From assembly GCF_014279775.1 (NCBI RefSeq), contig NZ_CP047961.1, positions 1,240,001-1,304,000 on the forward strand: DNA of 64,000 nt. Reading direction: 5' to 3'. The position numbers and the translations under genes were made by a program. The notes under the pieces are model-generated. The model had not been told where the DNA came from, did not search any database, and saw nothing but the letters and a program-made list of their open reading frames with translations. Source of the stretch: Synechococcus sp. PROS-9-1 (GTDB lineage: Bacteria; Cyanobacteriota; Cyanobacteriia; PCC-6307; Cyanobiaceae). The stretch's first letter is position 1; every line of letters begins with the position of its first letter. Below, one piece after another: positions 27,219 to 36,460 of the stretch.

Positions 27219-28907
27219 TTAGAGATCAATACTCACTGCAAAAGCATCAGGTCCTGACATTTCAGAGTCCCGCTGTAAATCAAGACTGACCAGTGAACCC
27301 TCCGCCGAGGCCTGCTCAGCAACTTGCTCATAAGCCGCACCAGATGGCTGTTCTGAGGGCTGCTCAGAGATAGGGGCTTCACCAAGCTCTGGAACCACAG
27401 GAGCAGTTTCGACAGCTGGTCCGGCCAACTTCGGCCTGGTAATTCGTGGCGATGGGTTCTGTCCCTTGAGACCCTTCATCCAGCCGCGACGCGCCACCTC
27501 ATACAAACAAAGGGCCGTGGCAACCGATGCATTCAAACTGGGAGTGACGCCTCGCAAGGGAATGCGGATCAGCTGATCGCAATGACGACGCGTCAACATC
27601 GATAATCCTTGCCCTTCAGAGCCAGTCACAATCACAAGGGGACCATCCAGATCCACCTCTTCAAGGGTGAGATCACCTTCCTCAGCCAATCCGATCACGC
27701 GATAACCAGACGATTTAAGAGTTTCAAGGGAACGGTTGAGATTGACAACCCGAGCAACAGGTAAGTGCTCAAGGGCACCGGCAGCAACCTTGGCGACAGA
27801 GCCGGTTAAACCAGCACTTCTTCGCTGAGGAAGCACAACCCCATGAGCTCCGAGCGCTTCAGATGAGCGCACAATGGCACCCAAATTATGGGGATCGGTC
27901 AGACCATCTAGGGCTAACAACAGTGGAGCATCGTCCAAGGCGCTGCATCCCTTCACCAAATCCTCAAGGTCGAAGGTTTCAGCTGCAGCAGTTTGCAAAA
28001 CAATGCCCTGATGTACAGCGCCACCGGTGAGCTGGCCCAGCCTTGCCCAGGTGACCTCCTCAACCAACACCCCGGACGATTTGGCATCTCTGAGCAGCTG
28101 AAGGAATTTCGAGGCACTGCGCAACTCAGAAGTGCACCAAATGCGATGAATGGGCCTGCCTGCCTCTAGAGCCGCCTGAGTGGCATGACGCCCCCAGAGC
28201 AAATCATCGGCCACAGCCTCTGCGGCATGAGGACTCGACTCACCGCGCGGTTTGTCATCCAAGTGTCCTGAAAACTTTTTGCCGCCGCTGCCGCCCTGAC
28301 CACGACGTTCCGCAAAACGCGCTCGTCGCTCTCCGTAGGAACGATCAGAAGAGCGGCGATCAAAAGATGGCCGACGATCCGTTGAGCCCGAATCTTTAAA
28401 ACGACGTTCGGATAAACGTTGATCTGCGAAAGGGCCTTCAGGGGGACGTCTTTCCGTGAACCGGTCCGAGGAGGAACGATCTGAGGAGCGATCGGCTGAG
28501 GGTCGACGATCGAAGGAAGACCGGCGGTCACTTGAGCCCGAATCTCTGGAGCGACGATCAAAGGAAGGGCGGCGATCATTGGAACCAGAATCCCCATAAC
28601 GCCGCTCTGAGAAACGTCGCTCAGAAGGCTGTCGATCCGAGGGTCTGCGATCGGTGGAGCGGCGATCGAAAGCAGGCCGACGGTCCGTTCCATACGGATC
28701 GCCAGAACGACGTTCTGAAAAGCGCCGATCCGAGGGGCGGCGGTCACTGGAACGTCGGTCGCTGTTTCCGTTGTCAGGACGTCCCCCCCAGCTGTCATCG
28801 CGATCGCGGCGGATGGGTGGCGATCCATCACGAAACGGACGTCGACCGCGGGAACCTGAGCCGCTGCCAGAGCTGGAGGGGGGGCGGCGATCGAATCGTG
28901 AGCTCAT
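27219..28907 (-). CDS. rlmB: TrmH-family 23S rRNA (guanosine-2'-O)-methyltransferase (RlmB-type) with long Arg-rich tail
   Basis: 562 residues, about twice the length of a basic RlmB. Residues 1 to about 215 are a low-complexity region made of about twenty DRR or ERR triplets spaced by Ser, Pro and Phe. After it come a SpoU substrate-binding domain (LLWGRHATQAALEAGRPIHRI) and the SPOUT knot with NLGAIVRSSEALGAHGVV, IVTGSEGQGLSML and IPLRGVTPSLNASVATALCL. A C-terminal tail of about 85 residues is acidic and alanine/glutamine-rich. The core predicts 2'-O-methylation of rRNA; the tail probably aids RNA binding. It follows the Mini-III gene by 11 bases. Confidence 0.9.
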   Translation of the reverse strand: MSSRFDRRPPSSSGSGSGSRGRRPFRDGSPPIRRDRDDSWGGRPDNGNSDRRSSDRRPSDRRFSERRSGDPYGTDRRPAFDRRSTDRRPSDRQPSERRFSERRYGDSGSNDRRPSFDRRSRDSGSSDRRSSFDRRPSADRSSDRSSSDRFTERRPPEGPFADQRLSERRFKDSGSTDRRPSFDRRSSDRSYGERRARFAERRGQGGSGGKKFSGHLDDKPRGESSPHAAEAVADDLLWGRHATQAALEAGRPIHRIWCTSELRSASKFLQLLRDAKSSGVLVEEVTWARLGQLTGGAVHQGIVLQTAAAETFDLEDLVKGCSALDDAPLLLALDGLTDPHNLGAIVRSSEALGAHGVVLPQRRSAGLTGSVAKVAAGALEHLPVARVVNLNRSLETLKSSGYRVIGLAEEGDLTLEEVDLDGPLVIVTGSEGQGLSMLTRRHCDQLIRIPLRGVTPSLNASVATALCLYEVARRGWMKGLKGQNPSPRITRPKLAGPAVETAPVVPELGEAPISEQPSEQPSGAAYEQVAEQASAEGSLVSLDLQRDSEMSGPDAFAVSIDL

Positions 28908-28918
28908 AGCAGGGGTGG

Positions 28919-29326
28919 TTATGACAGGGCGGTGTCGGTCTCCTCGAGTCGATCCAAGAGCTGCGCAAGCCGCGTCGGATTCTGCAAAAAGAGCCAGCCA
29001 ATCATTGTCTCAAATCCCGTTGCTCTCCCATACACGCCGGCATCAGCCCGCTTGGGTCCTCGGCCGGCCCTATTGCGCCCACGCCGCACGTAATCACGTT
29101 CTTGATCGGTCAAAAACGGCTCGAGTTTCTCTAATGCAGCGGCTTGGGCATCAGCCCGGACGAGAGAAACAACGGCTTGGTGTAAATCCTGAGATCGACC
29201 TGGGGTTTTGCAAAATCTCAGTCTTTGATGCAGTTCCCACACAGCATCTCCAAGCCAAGCCAGCTGTAACGATCCAAGATCACGCTCAGGCTCTTGTGCC
29301 AACTGAGAACGAATCCAGTCACTCAA
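28919..29326 (-). CDS. mrnC: Mini-ribonuclease III (MrnC)
   Basis: 135-residue RNase III-like catalytic domain without a dsRNA-binding domain, which trims 23S rRNA ends. The motif LGSLQLAWLGDAVWELHQRLR contains the catalytic region (LGDAVW), and RRGRNRAGRGPKR followed by YGRATGFETMIGWLFL matches the family. The start appears to be TTG at 29326 overlapping the STAS stop (TTGA). The nearby rlmB-type gene supports a shared rRNA-maturation operon. Confidence 0.9.
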   Translation of the reverse strand: MSDWIRSQLAQEPERDLGSLQLAWLGDAVWELHQRLRFCKTPGRSQDLHQAVVSLVRADAQAAALEKLEPFLTDQERDYVRRGRNRAGRGPKRADAGVYGRATGFETMIGWLFLQNPTRLAQLLDRLEETDTALS

Positions 29327-29697
29327 GTTGAAAATTGGCTAACAGCCTTATCCAGATCTTCGGACAGGTGGAGAAACTCCTCAAGCCGCACCAACTTGAC
29401 AGTTTGAACAACGCGGGCATTGCCAACCACCGCAAAGAGTCGTTTGGAGTCTTTGCACTGTTTGGCAAATTGAACAAGAACACCCAGGCCAGAAGAGTCG
29501 AGAAAATCAACCTTGACAAGGTCGATCACGGCCGGTGACTTATTGGTTTTGAGAACATCAGTCACGTAGGTCAAGAACTGACTCTCGGAATAGGCATCGA
29601 GCTGACCGGTGAAATGAAACACGACGCAGCCACCCTTTTGCTCGAAGCCACCCCGAAGCGAAACTGTTAATCGCTGCAGTTCAGTAATGGGACTAAT
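29323..29697 (-). CDS. STAS-domain protein (anti-sigma-factor antagonist-like)
   Basis: STAS fold with VVFHFTGQLDAYSESQFLTY, VIDLVKVDFLDSSGLGVLVQ and ARVVQTVKLVRLEEFLHL. The serine of DSSGLG is the usual phosphorylation site in SpoIIAA-like antagonists, so a role in partner switching is likely. The first ATG/GTG/TTG start (GTG at 29622) would cut the first beta-strand. The frame remains open upstream and an ATT at 29697 gives a normal N-terminus (SPITELQRLTVSLRGGFEQ). I therefore extend to 29697, with a non-standard start. Confidence 0.75.
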   Translation of the reverse strand: MSPITELQRLTVSLRGGFEQKGGCVVFHFTGQLDAYSESQFLTYVTDVLKTNKSPAVIDLVKVDFLDSSGLGVLVQFAKQCKDSKRLFAVVGNARVVQTVKLVRLEEFLHLSEDLDKAVSQFST

Positions 29698-29764
29698 CCC
29701 CCGAAATTATGTTGCAGCAAATACTAGGGAGATTGGCTTCTTCTCACCACAATCTGATCAGGAT

Positions 29765-30904
29765 TCAACGGCGATCAGCCATCAAGCCTGCAAACCGGGC
29801 GAAATGATGATCTGCATCATGGGGGCCTGGGCTGGCTTCGGGGTGGTATTGAACACCAAACACCGGCTGATTCCTATGGGCTAATGCCGCCACGGTGCGG
29901 TCGTTCAAGTTGAAATGAGTGACTTCTACTTTGTCCTCAGGCAATGAAGCGGCATCAAGAGCAAACCCATGGTTTTGGCTGGTGATTTCCACCTGACCGG
30001 TGCTGCCACAAGGATGGTTGAGGCCACGATGGCCATAGGCCAACTTGAACGTTGTGCCCCCGAGGGCCAATCCCAGAATTTGATGGCCTAAACAGATCCC
30101 AAACATTGGCAGCTGTCTGTGTTCCAGCAAACTGCGGGCCAGTGTGATGCCTGATTGCACAGCCGCTGGATCTCCAGGTCCGTTGGACAGAAAAACACCT
30201 TCAGGCTCATAGGAGAGCACGGTGTTGATATCTGTATTTGCGGGCAAAACGGTTAGGTCACAGCCGTGGCTAACCATTCGTTCAAGAATGGCTCGCTTAA
30301 TCCCGAAATCAATGGCTACAACCCGATAAGGGCGTTCAGGACGCGTTTGAAAACGTTGGTCAAACCTGACGCTGCAGGGCTTGGTCCAGCGATAGGCGGT
30401 TGGAGTGGTCACCTGATCAGCCAGGTTGAGCCCCTCCATCGAAGGGGCTTGCTTGAGGTCCTCTAAAAGCTCAAGAGCCGGGCGACCATCGCTGCTGATC
30501 ACACCGTTCATGGGGCCTAATTCGCGCAGATGCCTCACCAGAGCACGGGTATCAACACCGTGTATTCCGATCACACCGTTTTGCTCCATCCATTCAGGAA
30601 GGGATTGTTGGCTGCGCCAGTTGCTCGCTTGAGGGGCCAGCTGCCTCACGATCAATCCACGGGCATGAGGCTGATCCGCCTCTTGGTCATCTGGATTGAC
30701 ACCCGTATTGCCAATCTCTGGATACGTAAAAGTGATGAGCTGACCTGAGTAACTGGGATCCGTTAAGACCTCTTGGTATCCCGTCATCCCGGTGTTGAAC
30801 ACCACCTCGCCGACCACGCTGCCGCGCTGCCCGCAGGCAAAGCCCTCGAGAACCGTGCCGTCCTGCAGGACCAGACGCGCTGTACATGGGTTAAGAGCGG
30901 TCAT
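29765..30904 (-). CDS. carA: Carbamoyl-phosphate synthase small subunit
   Basis: Glutaminase subunit that supplies ammonia to CarB for carbamoyl phosphate, precursor of arginine and pyrimidines. 379 residues. N-terminal CarA domain ([38 protein letters not shown]) then class I glutamine amidotransferase domain with nucleophile Cys in [18 protein letters not shown] and His/Glu in [15 protein letters not shown]. Downstream of trpD on the same strand by about 30 bases. Confidence 0.97.
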   Translation of the reverse strand: MTALNPCTARLVLQDGTVLEGFACGQRGSVVGEVVFNTGMTGYQEVLTDPSYSGQLITFTYPEIGNTGVNPDDQEADQPHARGLIVRQLAPQASNWRSQQSLPEWMEQNGVIGIHGVDTRALVRHLRELGPMNGVISSDGRPALELLEDLKQAPSMEGLNLADQVTTPTAYRWTKPCSVRFDQRFQTRPERPYRVVAIDFGIKRAILERMVSHGCDLTVLPANTDINTVLSYEPEGVFLSNGPGDPAAVQSGITLARSLLEHRQLPMFGICLGHQILGLALGGTTFKLAYGHRGLNHPCGSTGQVEITSQNHGFALDAASLPEDKVEVTHFNLNDRTVAALAHRNQPVFGVQYHPEASPGPHDADHHFARFAGLMADRR

Positions 30905-30934
30905 TAGCAGAAGCGAGTGTCAGCCATGGCCTCT

Positions 30935-31981
30935 TCATTCTTCCTTGCGACCCTCCAAGGCATCACGCAGAGACACAAGTCGATGCCACGGCTGACCTTC
31001 CTCCAAACTTGTCAAAGCCTGTTTGACTCCCTCAGATAAATCAGACTGAACGCCTGCAGCCCATAGGACCAGCGCGGTGTTCAAGGCAACAGCATCACGA
31101 TGCGCGTCAGGCGCTTCACCCTTCAAAACCGCCTCAAGAATCTGCTGATTGGTCACCAAATCCCCACCCCGCAATGCATCAAGGGGGGCTGGCGTCAAAC
31201 CAAAATCAGAGGCGTTGATTTGATCGGAACGAACGTTTCCATTCTCAAGAATGCGCACTTGATTGGGCCCCTCTAGAGAGGCTTCATCCAGCCCTCCTGA
31301 GCCATGCACCACAACAGCGCGCATGAGCCCAAGTTGGTGCAACGCCTCCGCCATCGGATCCAATAGTTCAGCTTTAGCGACACCGAGAACTTGCGCTTCT
31401 GGTGTGAGTGGATTCACGAGAGGGCCGAGCAGGTTAAACACCGTTCGCACCCCCAAACTGCGGCGAAGCGAAGCGAGATTGACGAGTGCTGGGTGCCATG
31501 CCGGTGCAAAGAGAAACGTCACCCGCGACTCAGACAAAGCGCCTACCACTGTTTCCAATGGAGCCTTGAGTTGCAATCCCAATCCCTCAAGAACATCGGC
31601 AGAGCCGACCTTTCCGCTGGCGCTGCGGTTGCCATGTTTCGCGACATTGGCCCCACAGGCCGCCGCTGTGAAAGCAACAGCTGTTGAGATATTGAAGGTG
31701 TTGGCCCCATCACCACCAGTGCCACAGGTGTCGACCAGCGCCAGGTTTGGTTTCGCGTCTGGGAGCGCACACGCCTTGCGCAAAACCTGGGCCATCGCAG
31801 CGAGTTCGGTGCCTTGAACGTCGCGTGCGCGAAACGCGGCGAGGAATGCACCTGTCTGCACTGGAGTGAGCTCTTCCGCGAGCCAGGCCTCCATGAGCGC
31901 AGCAGCATTCTCCTTAGACAAAACGTTTCCAACCAACAAATGCTCAAGCAGTTGGGGCCAGGACGCTGAAGCAGTGACCAT
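30935..31981 (-). CDS. trpD: Anthranilate phosphoribosyltransferase
   Basis: Second enzyme of tryptophan synthesis, joining anthranilate and PRPP. 348 residues from the ATG at 31981. PRPP-binding glycine-rich loop [17 protein letters not shown], then [21 protein letters not shown], both family hallmarks. The frame is open to 32086, but that part contains the terminator-like leader hairpin and is excluded. Confidence 0.96.
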   Translation of the reverse strand: MVTASASWPQLLEHLLVGNVLSKENAAALMEAWLAEELTPVQTGAFLAAFRARDVQGTELAAMAQVLRKACALPDAKPNLALVDTCGTGGDGANTFNISTAVAFTAAACGANVAKHGNRSASGKVGSADVLEGLGLQLKAPLETVVGALSESRVTFLFAPAWHPALVNLASLRRSLGVRTVFNLLGPLVNPLTPEAQVLGVAKAELLDPMAEALHQLGLMRAVVVHGSGGLDEASLEGPNQVRILENGNVRSDQINASDFGLTPAPLDALRGGDLVTNQQILEAVLKGEAPDAHRDAVALNTALVLWAAGVQSDLSEGVKQALTSLEEGQPWHRLVSLRDALEGRKEE

Positions 31982-32011
31982 GAAAGAAACGCGATTGAAG
32001 TAGCTGGTCAG

Positions 32012-32073
32012 AAAAAAGCCCGGTGTGCAGATGCACGCCGGGCCGGGTGATGGGGTCATCTCCACTATCACCC
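32012..32073 (-). promoter_or_regulatory. trpD leader with terminator-like hairpin (possible attenuator)
   Basis: Minus strand, 5' to 3': first hairpin GGGTGAT/ATCACCC (32073-32045), then CCCGGCGTGC/GCACACCGGG (32042-32019) with an ATCT loop, followed by a C and six T residues ending 30 bases before the trpD ATG. The second hairpin is a classical intrinsic terminator located inside the leader. It may attenuate trpD or end a separate small transcript. No run of tandem Trp codons is seen nearby. Confidence 0.6.
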
Positions 32074-32190
32074 ACAAATGAGGCAATGACCAGATCGATC
32101 AGTAACCAGCTTTGACTCGCAGAAAGAGAGCTTGCGAACCAACTTCTAGCCATGACGAATGCCTAGGTTGATAGCTGTTCTGCACCAGGC

Positions 32191-33942
32191 ATGGCCGCCT
32201 TCCGTCTCGATTTAATCGGTCGCTATCTGCGTCCGCACCGTCGCACGGTTGTGGTGGGAGCCCTAACTCTGGTCGTCGTGAATATTCTCAGTGTCACGAT
32301 CCCGCTTGAAGTGAGGCGGGTGATAGATGACCTACAGGACGGCTTCGCAATTTCCGACGTGCTGCGTCAAGCCGGCTTCATTGTGCTGCTAGCCACAAGT
32401 ATGGGAATTGCCCGGCTGATTTCTCGCCAATTGGTGTTTGGGGTTGGGCGGCAGGTTGAAGTGGAATTACGCCAAAAATTATTTGATCAAATGCTGCTGC
32501 AGGAGCCCGGCTGGGTGCAGCAAACAGGTAGCGGAGAAATTATTAGCCGTGCCACGAGCGATGTTGAAAACGTCAGAAGGCTTCTTGGCTTTGCTGTCCT
32601 CAGCCTGACCAACACCGTCTTGGCTTATGCCTTCACGCTCCCAGCGATGTTGGCGATTGATCCAGGACTGACCGTTGCAGCGATCGCCCTCTATCCAGTG
32701 ATGCTCGGATCAGTGCGCTTGTTTGGTGGTCGAATGATGCGCCAACAGCGCCGCCAACAGGAGGATTTGGCTGGTCTGAGTGAGCTCATTCAAGAAGATC
32801 TCTCCGGCATCGCAGCGATCAAGATTTACGGGCAAGAGGCTCCTGAGTTGGACGCTTTTAGCAATCGGAACAAAAACTACAGGGATTCGGCCATTCGATT
32901 AGCTCGAACCCGCAGCACCCTTTTTCCCTTACTGGAGGGGATTTCTTCCATCTCCTTGCTGCTCTTAATTGCCCTCGGAAGTGGGCAGTTGGAGCGAGGT
33001 GCGCTCACCATCGGCAGCTTGGTTGCTCTCATCCTTTACGTCGAACGACTGGTCTTCCCAACGGCCTTATTGGGCTTCACGCTCAACACCTTTCAGACCG
33101 GCCAGGTCAGCCTGGAGCGAGTCGAGGAACTCCTTTCGCGCCGTCCTCGTGTTGCAGATCCATTGGAGCCCGTCACTGTTAAAAAACAGATGCAGGGCGA
33201 ACTAGAAGCAAGGGATTTGCATGTTCGTTATGACGGCAGCGACCAAGACACCTTGAGAGGCCTTTCATTCCACATTGCTCCTGGCGAGTTGGTGGCGGTC
33301 GTTGGTCCTGTTGGTTGCGGAAAAACCACCTTGGCCCGAGCACTTGGTCGCATGGTGGAAGTCCCTGAGGGACAGCTGTTTTTAGATGGCTGCGATCTCA
33401 CACAGCTCCGACTTCAAGACCTCAGAGAGCAGATTGCGCTCGTGCCACAGGAGGGCTATTTGTTCACCAGCAGCCTTGCCGACAACCTGCGCTACGGAGA
33501 TCCAGAAGCAGGAATGGATCGGGTTGAAGCAGCAGCAGATCAAGCGCGACTGCTTGCTGATGTGAAGGGATTTCCCGATGGTTTTGACACCTTGGTGGGA
33601 GAAAGAGGAATCACGCTCAGCGGAGGTCAACGGCAACGAACGGCCCTTGGCAGAGCCTTGTTGATGACGTCACCGTTACTTGTTCTCGATGACGCATTAG
33701 CCAGCGTTGACAACAACACGGCCGCAGAAATTCTCGCGTCCGTCCGTCGTCAAACCCAACGCACGATTGTGATGATCAGCCACCAGTTGTCGGCAGCGGC
33801 AGCTTGCGATCGGATTCTTGTTCTGGAGCAGGGACGCGTCGTATAGCAGGGGCATCACAACGAACTCATTACCGTCAAAGGCCCTTACCGCAGCCTTTGG
33901 GAGCGGGAACAGGCCGCAGAACGATTGGATGCCGTGGCTTGA
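32191..33942 (+). pseudogene. ABC exporter (fused membrane-ATPase) with premature amber codon
   Basis: ATP-driven exporter half-transporter of the MdlB/lipid A type: six membrane helices in residues about 15-300, then the ATPase with Walker A VGPVGCGKTTLA, Q-loop LVPQEGYLF, signature LSGGQRQRTALGRALL, Walker B LLVLDDALAS and H-loop ISHQLSA. The frame is closed by TAG at 33844 after LEQGRVV, but the same frame continues QGHHNELITVKGPYRSLWER to TGA at 33940. These 31 residues are the normal ABC tail (usually E-x-G-x-H-x-E-L), so the TAG looks like a nonsense mutation. All catalytic motifs remain, so the 551-residue form may still work. Confidence 0.85.
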
Positions 33943-34016
33943 AACATGAAACGCTTATCCATAAAGTCACGACAAATGATGCGTTCGGGGCTTAGCTGGA
34001 TCAAAAGGTTTTAGCG

Positions 34017-34268
34017 ATGTCTTCCAGCCCTCCTTTCGCGGTGCGCTGCACCCTCACCTTCGGGGACGTTTACGGCCAAATCTTGGCCTGGATGGCGGTG
34101 ATTTTTGTGAGTTTGGCCTCTGGCCTAGCTCTCATGGGGTCATCCAAGCCGCTGTTCGCGCTTGTGGGTGTAGGTCTCATTCTGGTGTTGAGCTTGCCTT
34201 TTCTGTTATTCGCCTTTGTGACGACTTTGCTGAATCACATTCAACTGGAACCCAAATCAGTTGCCTAG
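34017..34268 (+). CDS. Small two-helix membrane protein
   Basis: 83 residues. A polar N-terminus (SSSPPFAVRCTLTFGDVYGQ) leads into two hydrophobic helices (about 24-40 and 45-70) separated by SSKPLF, ending in a short polar tail LEPKSVA. It is 24 bases before msrA in the same direction. I do not know a function for it. Confidence 0.75.
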   Translation: MSSSPPFAVRCTLTFGDVYGQILAWMAVIFVSLASGLALMGSSKPLFALVGVGLILVLSLPFLLFAFVTTLLNHIQLEPKSVA

Positions 34269-34292
34269 GGTTTTGGCACTGGCTTAATCGCG

Positions 34293-35015
34293 ATGCTGCC
34301 CTCCTGGCTTACCGGACAGACAACACCATCAGAGCCGTCCAGCAATCAAGGGCGGCATGTGGTGCTAGGCACTGCACTGAATGCGCCTCTCATGGACGAT
34401 CAGGAAGAGGCATTGTTTGGTTGTGGCTGCTTCTGGGGCGCTGAGAAAGGCTTTTGGAGACTTCCTGGTGTGGTTTCAACAGCCGTTGGTTATGCAGGTG
34501 GAAAGGTCGAAAACCCAAGCTATGAGCAAGTTTGTAGCGGCCGTACAGGCCACTCGGAAGTGGTGCGTGTGGTGTGGAGCACGACAGCGATTGATTTCAG
34601 TGATCTGCTAAAGCTGTTTTGGGAATGCCACAACCCAACGCAAGGCGACCAACAAGGCAACGACCGAGGCAGCCAGTATCGATCCGCGATTTATACCAGC
34701 ACTGAACATCAAGCAGAGCTGGCAAGCGCAAGCCGTGATTGGTATCAGACAGCCTTGAACAAACAAGACAGTGCTGCAATCACAACAGAGATCGCGGCCG
34801 ATCAAGTGTTTTTTAGAGCCGAGGAGTACCACCAGCAATACTTGGCCCGACCAGGCAGCAGGCCTTATTGCTCAGCCATGCCAAGCGGTGTGTTGCTCGG
34901 AGACTTCGCAGGTGCAAACTACAAGCTTCCCAGTTCTGTTTGGAGCAACTACGACTGGTCCATCAGTCACTGTGTTTTGCGCGGTGACAACAGTCCTATT
35001 TCTCTGAAGGCTTAA
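34293..35015 (+). CDS. msrA: Peptide methionine sulfoxide reductase MsrA
   Basis: Reduces methionine-S-sulfoxide in oxidised proteins using thioredoxin. 240 residues. The catalytic cysteine lies in ALFGCGCFWGAEKGFW (GCFWG motif); GYAGGKVENPSYEQVCSGRTG and the RAEEYHQQYL C-terminal motif are also present. The N-terminal 35 residues are a nonconserved extension with WLTGQTTPSEPSSNQG, common in cyanobacterial MsrA. Confidence 0.95.
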   Translation: MLPSWLTGQTTPSEPSSNQGRHVVLGTALNAPLMDDQEEALFGCGCFWGAEKGFWRLPGVVSTAVGYAGGKVENPSYEQVCSGRTGHSEVVRVVWSTTAIDFSDLLKLFWECHNPTQGDQQGNDRGSQYRSAIYTSTEHQAELASASRDWYQTALNKQDSAAITTEIAADQVFFRAEEYHQQYLARPGSRPYCSAMPSGVLLGDFAGANYKLPSSVWSNYDWSISHCVLRGDNSPISLKA

Positions 35016-35019
35016 ACCC

Positions 35020-35181
35020 ATGAACAACGCCTTGCCAGACAGGGTCGTCATGGCGGCGATTGCGCTCACACTTGTTGTGGTGTTCGTTTTGATCTTCAGT
35101 CTGAGGCCCAATAACAACAACTCAGAGCCATTCCTGTGGAAAGAGCAATCCAACCCAAGCAGGAGCTCCTTGGCGATTTGA
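35020..35181 (+). CDS. Small single-helix membrane protein (53 aa)
   Basis: ATG at 35020, four bases after the msrA stop. The peptide has a polar start (NNALPDR), a helix VVMAAIALTLVVVFVLIFSL, and a polar Asn/Ser-rich tail ending RSSLAI. It reads as a typical small cyanobacterial membrane protein and is probably co-transcribed with msrA. Function unknown. Confidence 0.65.
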   Translation: MNNALPDRVVMAAIALTLVVVFVLIFSLRPNNNNSEPFLWKEQSNPSRSSLAI

Positions 35182-35248
35182 TCACAAACAGAGTTTTGAG
35201 AGTGAAAATTCGCTTATTTAGATCCATCAAGGCAGCTAAAAAAGGTTC

Positions 35249-35596
35249 GTGAAGCCCTCACCTGACCCACGCCAGCGCCGTCGGCTCCACCCATTGCCTA
35301 AGGGATTGGTAGAACTTTATGGCTTGATTGCCGTGTTGGTTGTGCTCATTCCTGAGTGGCTCGCAGATGGAACGCTTGCCTTGAACGAGCGTCCTAGCCG
35401 CTCCGCAATGCCGATGACCAGCAGAGCTTGGCGCACACTGCCTGAGCTCCAGCTGGCTTCGATGACGCTCAATGAGTTGCGTCTGCTTGCAAGGGATTTG
35501 CGACTTTGGGGATACAGCAGCGATCCCCGCAACGAATTGACAGAACGCCTGCTGAAACGTTCCAAACGGTTCAACAAAGCGGGGAATGCGCTGTGA
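35249..35596 (+). CDS. Membrane-anchored SAP-like domain protein
   Basis: 115 residues. A basic start (PDPRQRRRLHPLPKGL) is followed by one hydrophobic segment (LYGLIAVLVVLIPEWL, about 23-38), a linker, and then a C-terminal SAP-like helix pair LASMTLNELRLLARDLRLWG and SDPRNELTERLLKRSKR. SAP motifs bind DNA in other proteins, so a membrane-associated DNA contact is conceivable. Function unknown; it ends 15 bases before a tRNA gene. Confidence 0.7.
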   Translation: MKPSPDPRQRRRLHPLPKGLVELYGLIAVLVVLIPEWLADGTLALNERPSRSAMPMTSRAWRTLPELQLASMTLNELRLLARDLRLWGYSSDPRNELTERLLKRSKRFNKAGNAL

Positions 35597-35607
35597 TAGC
35601 TTCCTTC

Positions 35608-35684
<77 letters not shown>

Positions 35685-35714
35685 TTTCAAACAAAACTCA
35701 AATCCCTTTTACGA

Positions 35715-35741
35715 AGCCGGTTCTTTAGGACCGGCTTTTTT
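35715..35741 (+). terminator. Intrinsic terminator after tRNA-Pro
   Basis: AGCCGGT pairs with ACCGGCT across a short TCTTTAGG loop, followed by a run of seven T residues. It lies 31 bases after the tRNA. Confidence 0.85.
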
Positions 35742-35933
35742 ATGACCTGCAATGTCGCTCTAAAACCTTAAAGCTGACTTATGAAGTTCACACGATGGAT
35801 GAAGATCTCAAAAAAACAGACAGAGTTGATGACTGCTGGTCATCGAGGAGAACATCTTGGACAACACTGACGAGTGATTTAGACCCTTTTCACCACTTCA
35901 CAAGCGACTCCTCGAGGATGCGTTGCTTCATCC

Positions 35934-36158
35934 TCACTCCCAGCTAACTGTGCAGCGATAGGAGGTCTCGCCACCCATGCCGATCTCTATGGATGTGCAT
36001 GAAGTACCGGTCACTTTTTTGCCTTGCGGAACTTTGGACAAAGCTCTGCTTGTCGCAACATCTTCATCCATCGCCTCTTGAGTAGCCGATCCAGCAAAGG
36101 CACTCCCGAAGGTACCAATCATCAAGGCAACCGCTGCAAACGAAAGAATGGATTTCAT
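35934..36158 (-). CDS. Small secreted protein
   Basis: 74 residues from the ATG at 36158. Signal peptide MKSILSFAAVALMIGTFGSA with a likely FAG cleavage near residue 23. The mature part is 50 residues (SATQEAMDEDVATSRALSK, then KVTGTSCTSIEIGMGGETS) and has two cysteines, at CTSI and YRCTV, that could form a disulfide. Found alone between a terminator and AT-rich DNA. Family unknown to me. Confidence 0.75.
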   Translation of the reverse strand: MKSILSFAAVALMIGTFGSAFAGSATQEAMDEDVATSRALSKVPQGKKVTGTSCTSIEIGMGGETSYRCTVSWE

Positions 36159-36460
36159 ACAAAAGAGATCGTGACGATGAACTCTTTTTAGCAACACATT
36201 CAGCACTTGCCAGCAAGCCAGACCTTAACTCTTAGCCGAAGGAACATTTAATAAAAAGATTGAGGCCATGAATCCAGCCAAACAACAACTCCATATTCAT
36301 GCGCAAATTGAAGCGAGCTATACTCATTTAAATATCAATTCTGAAGGTAAAATGATTAGAATCCATAGCAAATAGAACAATCTTGCAACATTTTTTATAT
36401 AATTAATTGCTCAACAATAGCGTAGCGTCCACTATCAAAGGCAGGGAGAACATATTGTCA
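36159..36460. other. AT-rich intergenic region
   Basis: About 300 bases, AT-rich, with no gene-like frame and no structure that I can name. Confidence 0.5.

Noticed and set aside
28300-28900. Repetitive short DNA units that might be mistaken for a CRISPR array
   Set aside because: They are the codons of the DRR/ERR-rich tail of the rlmB-type protein; unit lengths vary and there are no uniform spacers.
31263-31817. Long plus-strand frame antisense to trpD
   Set aside because: A shadow of trpD codon usage; no start context or motif of its own.
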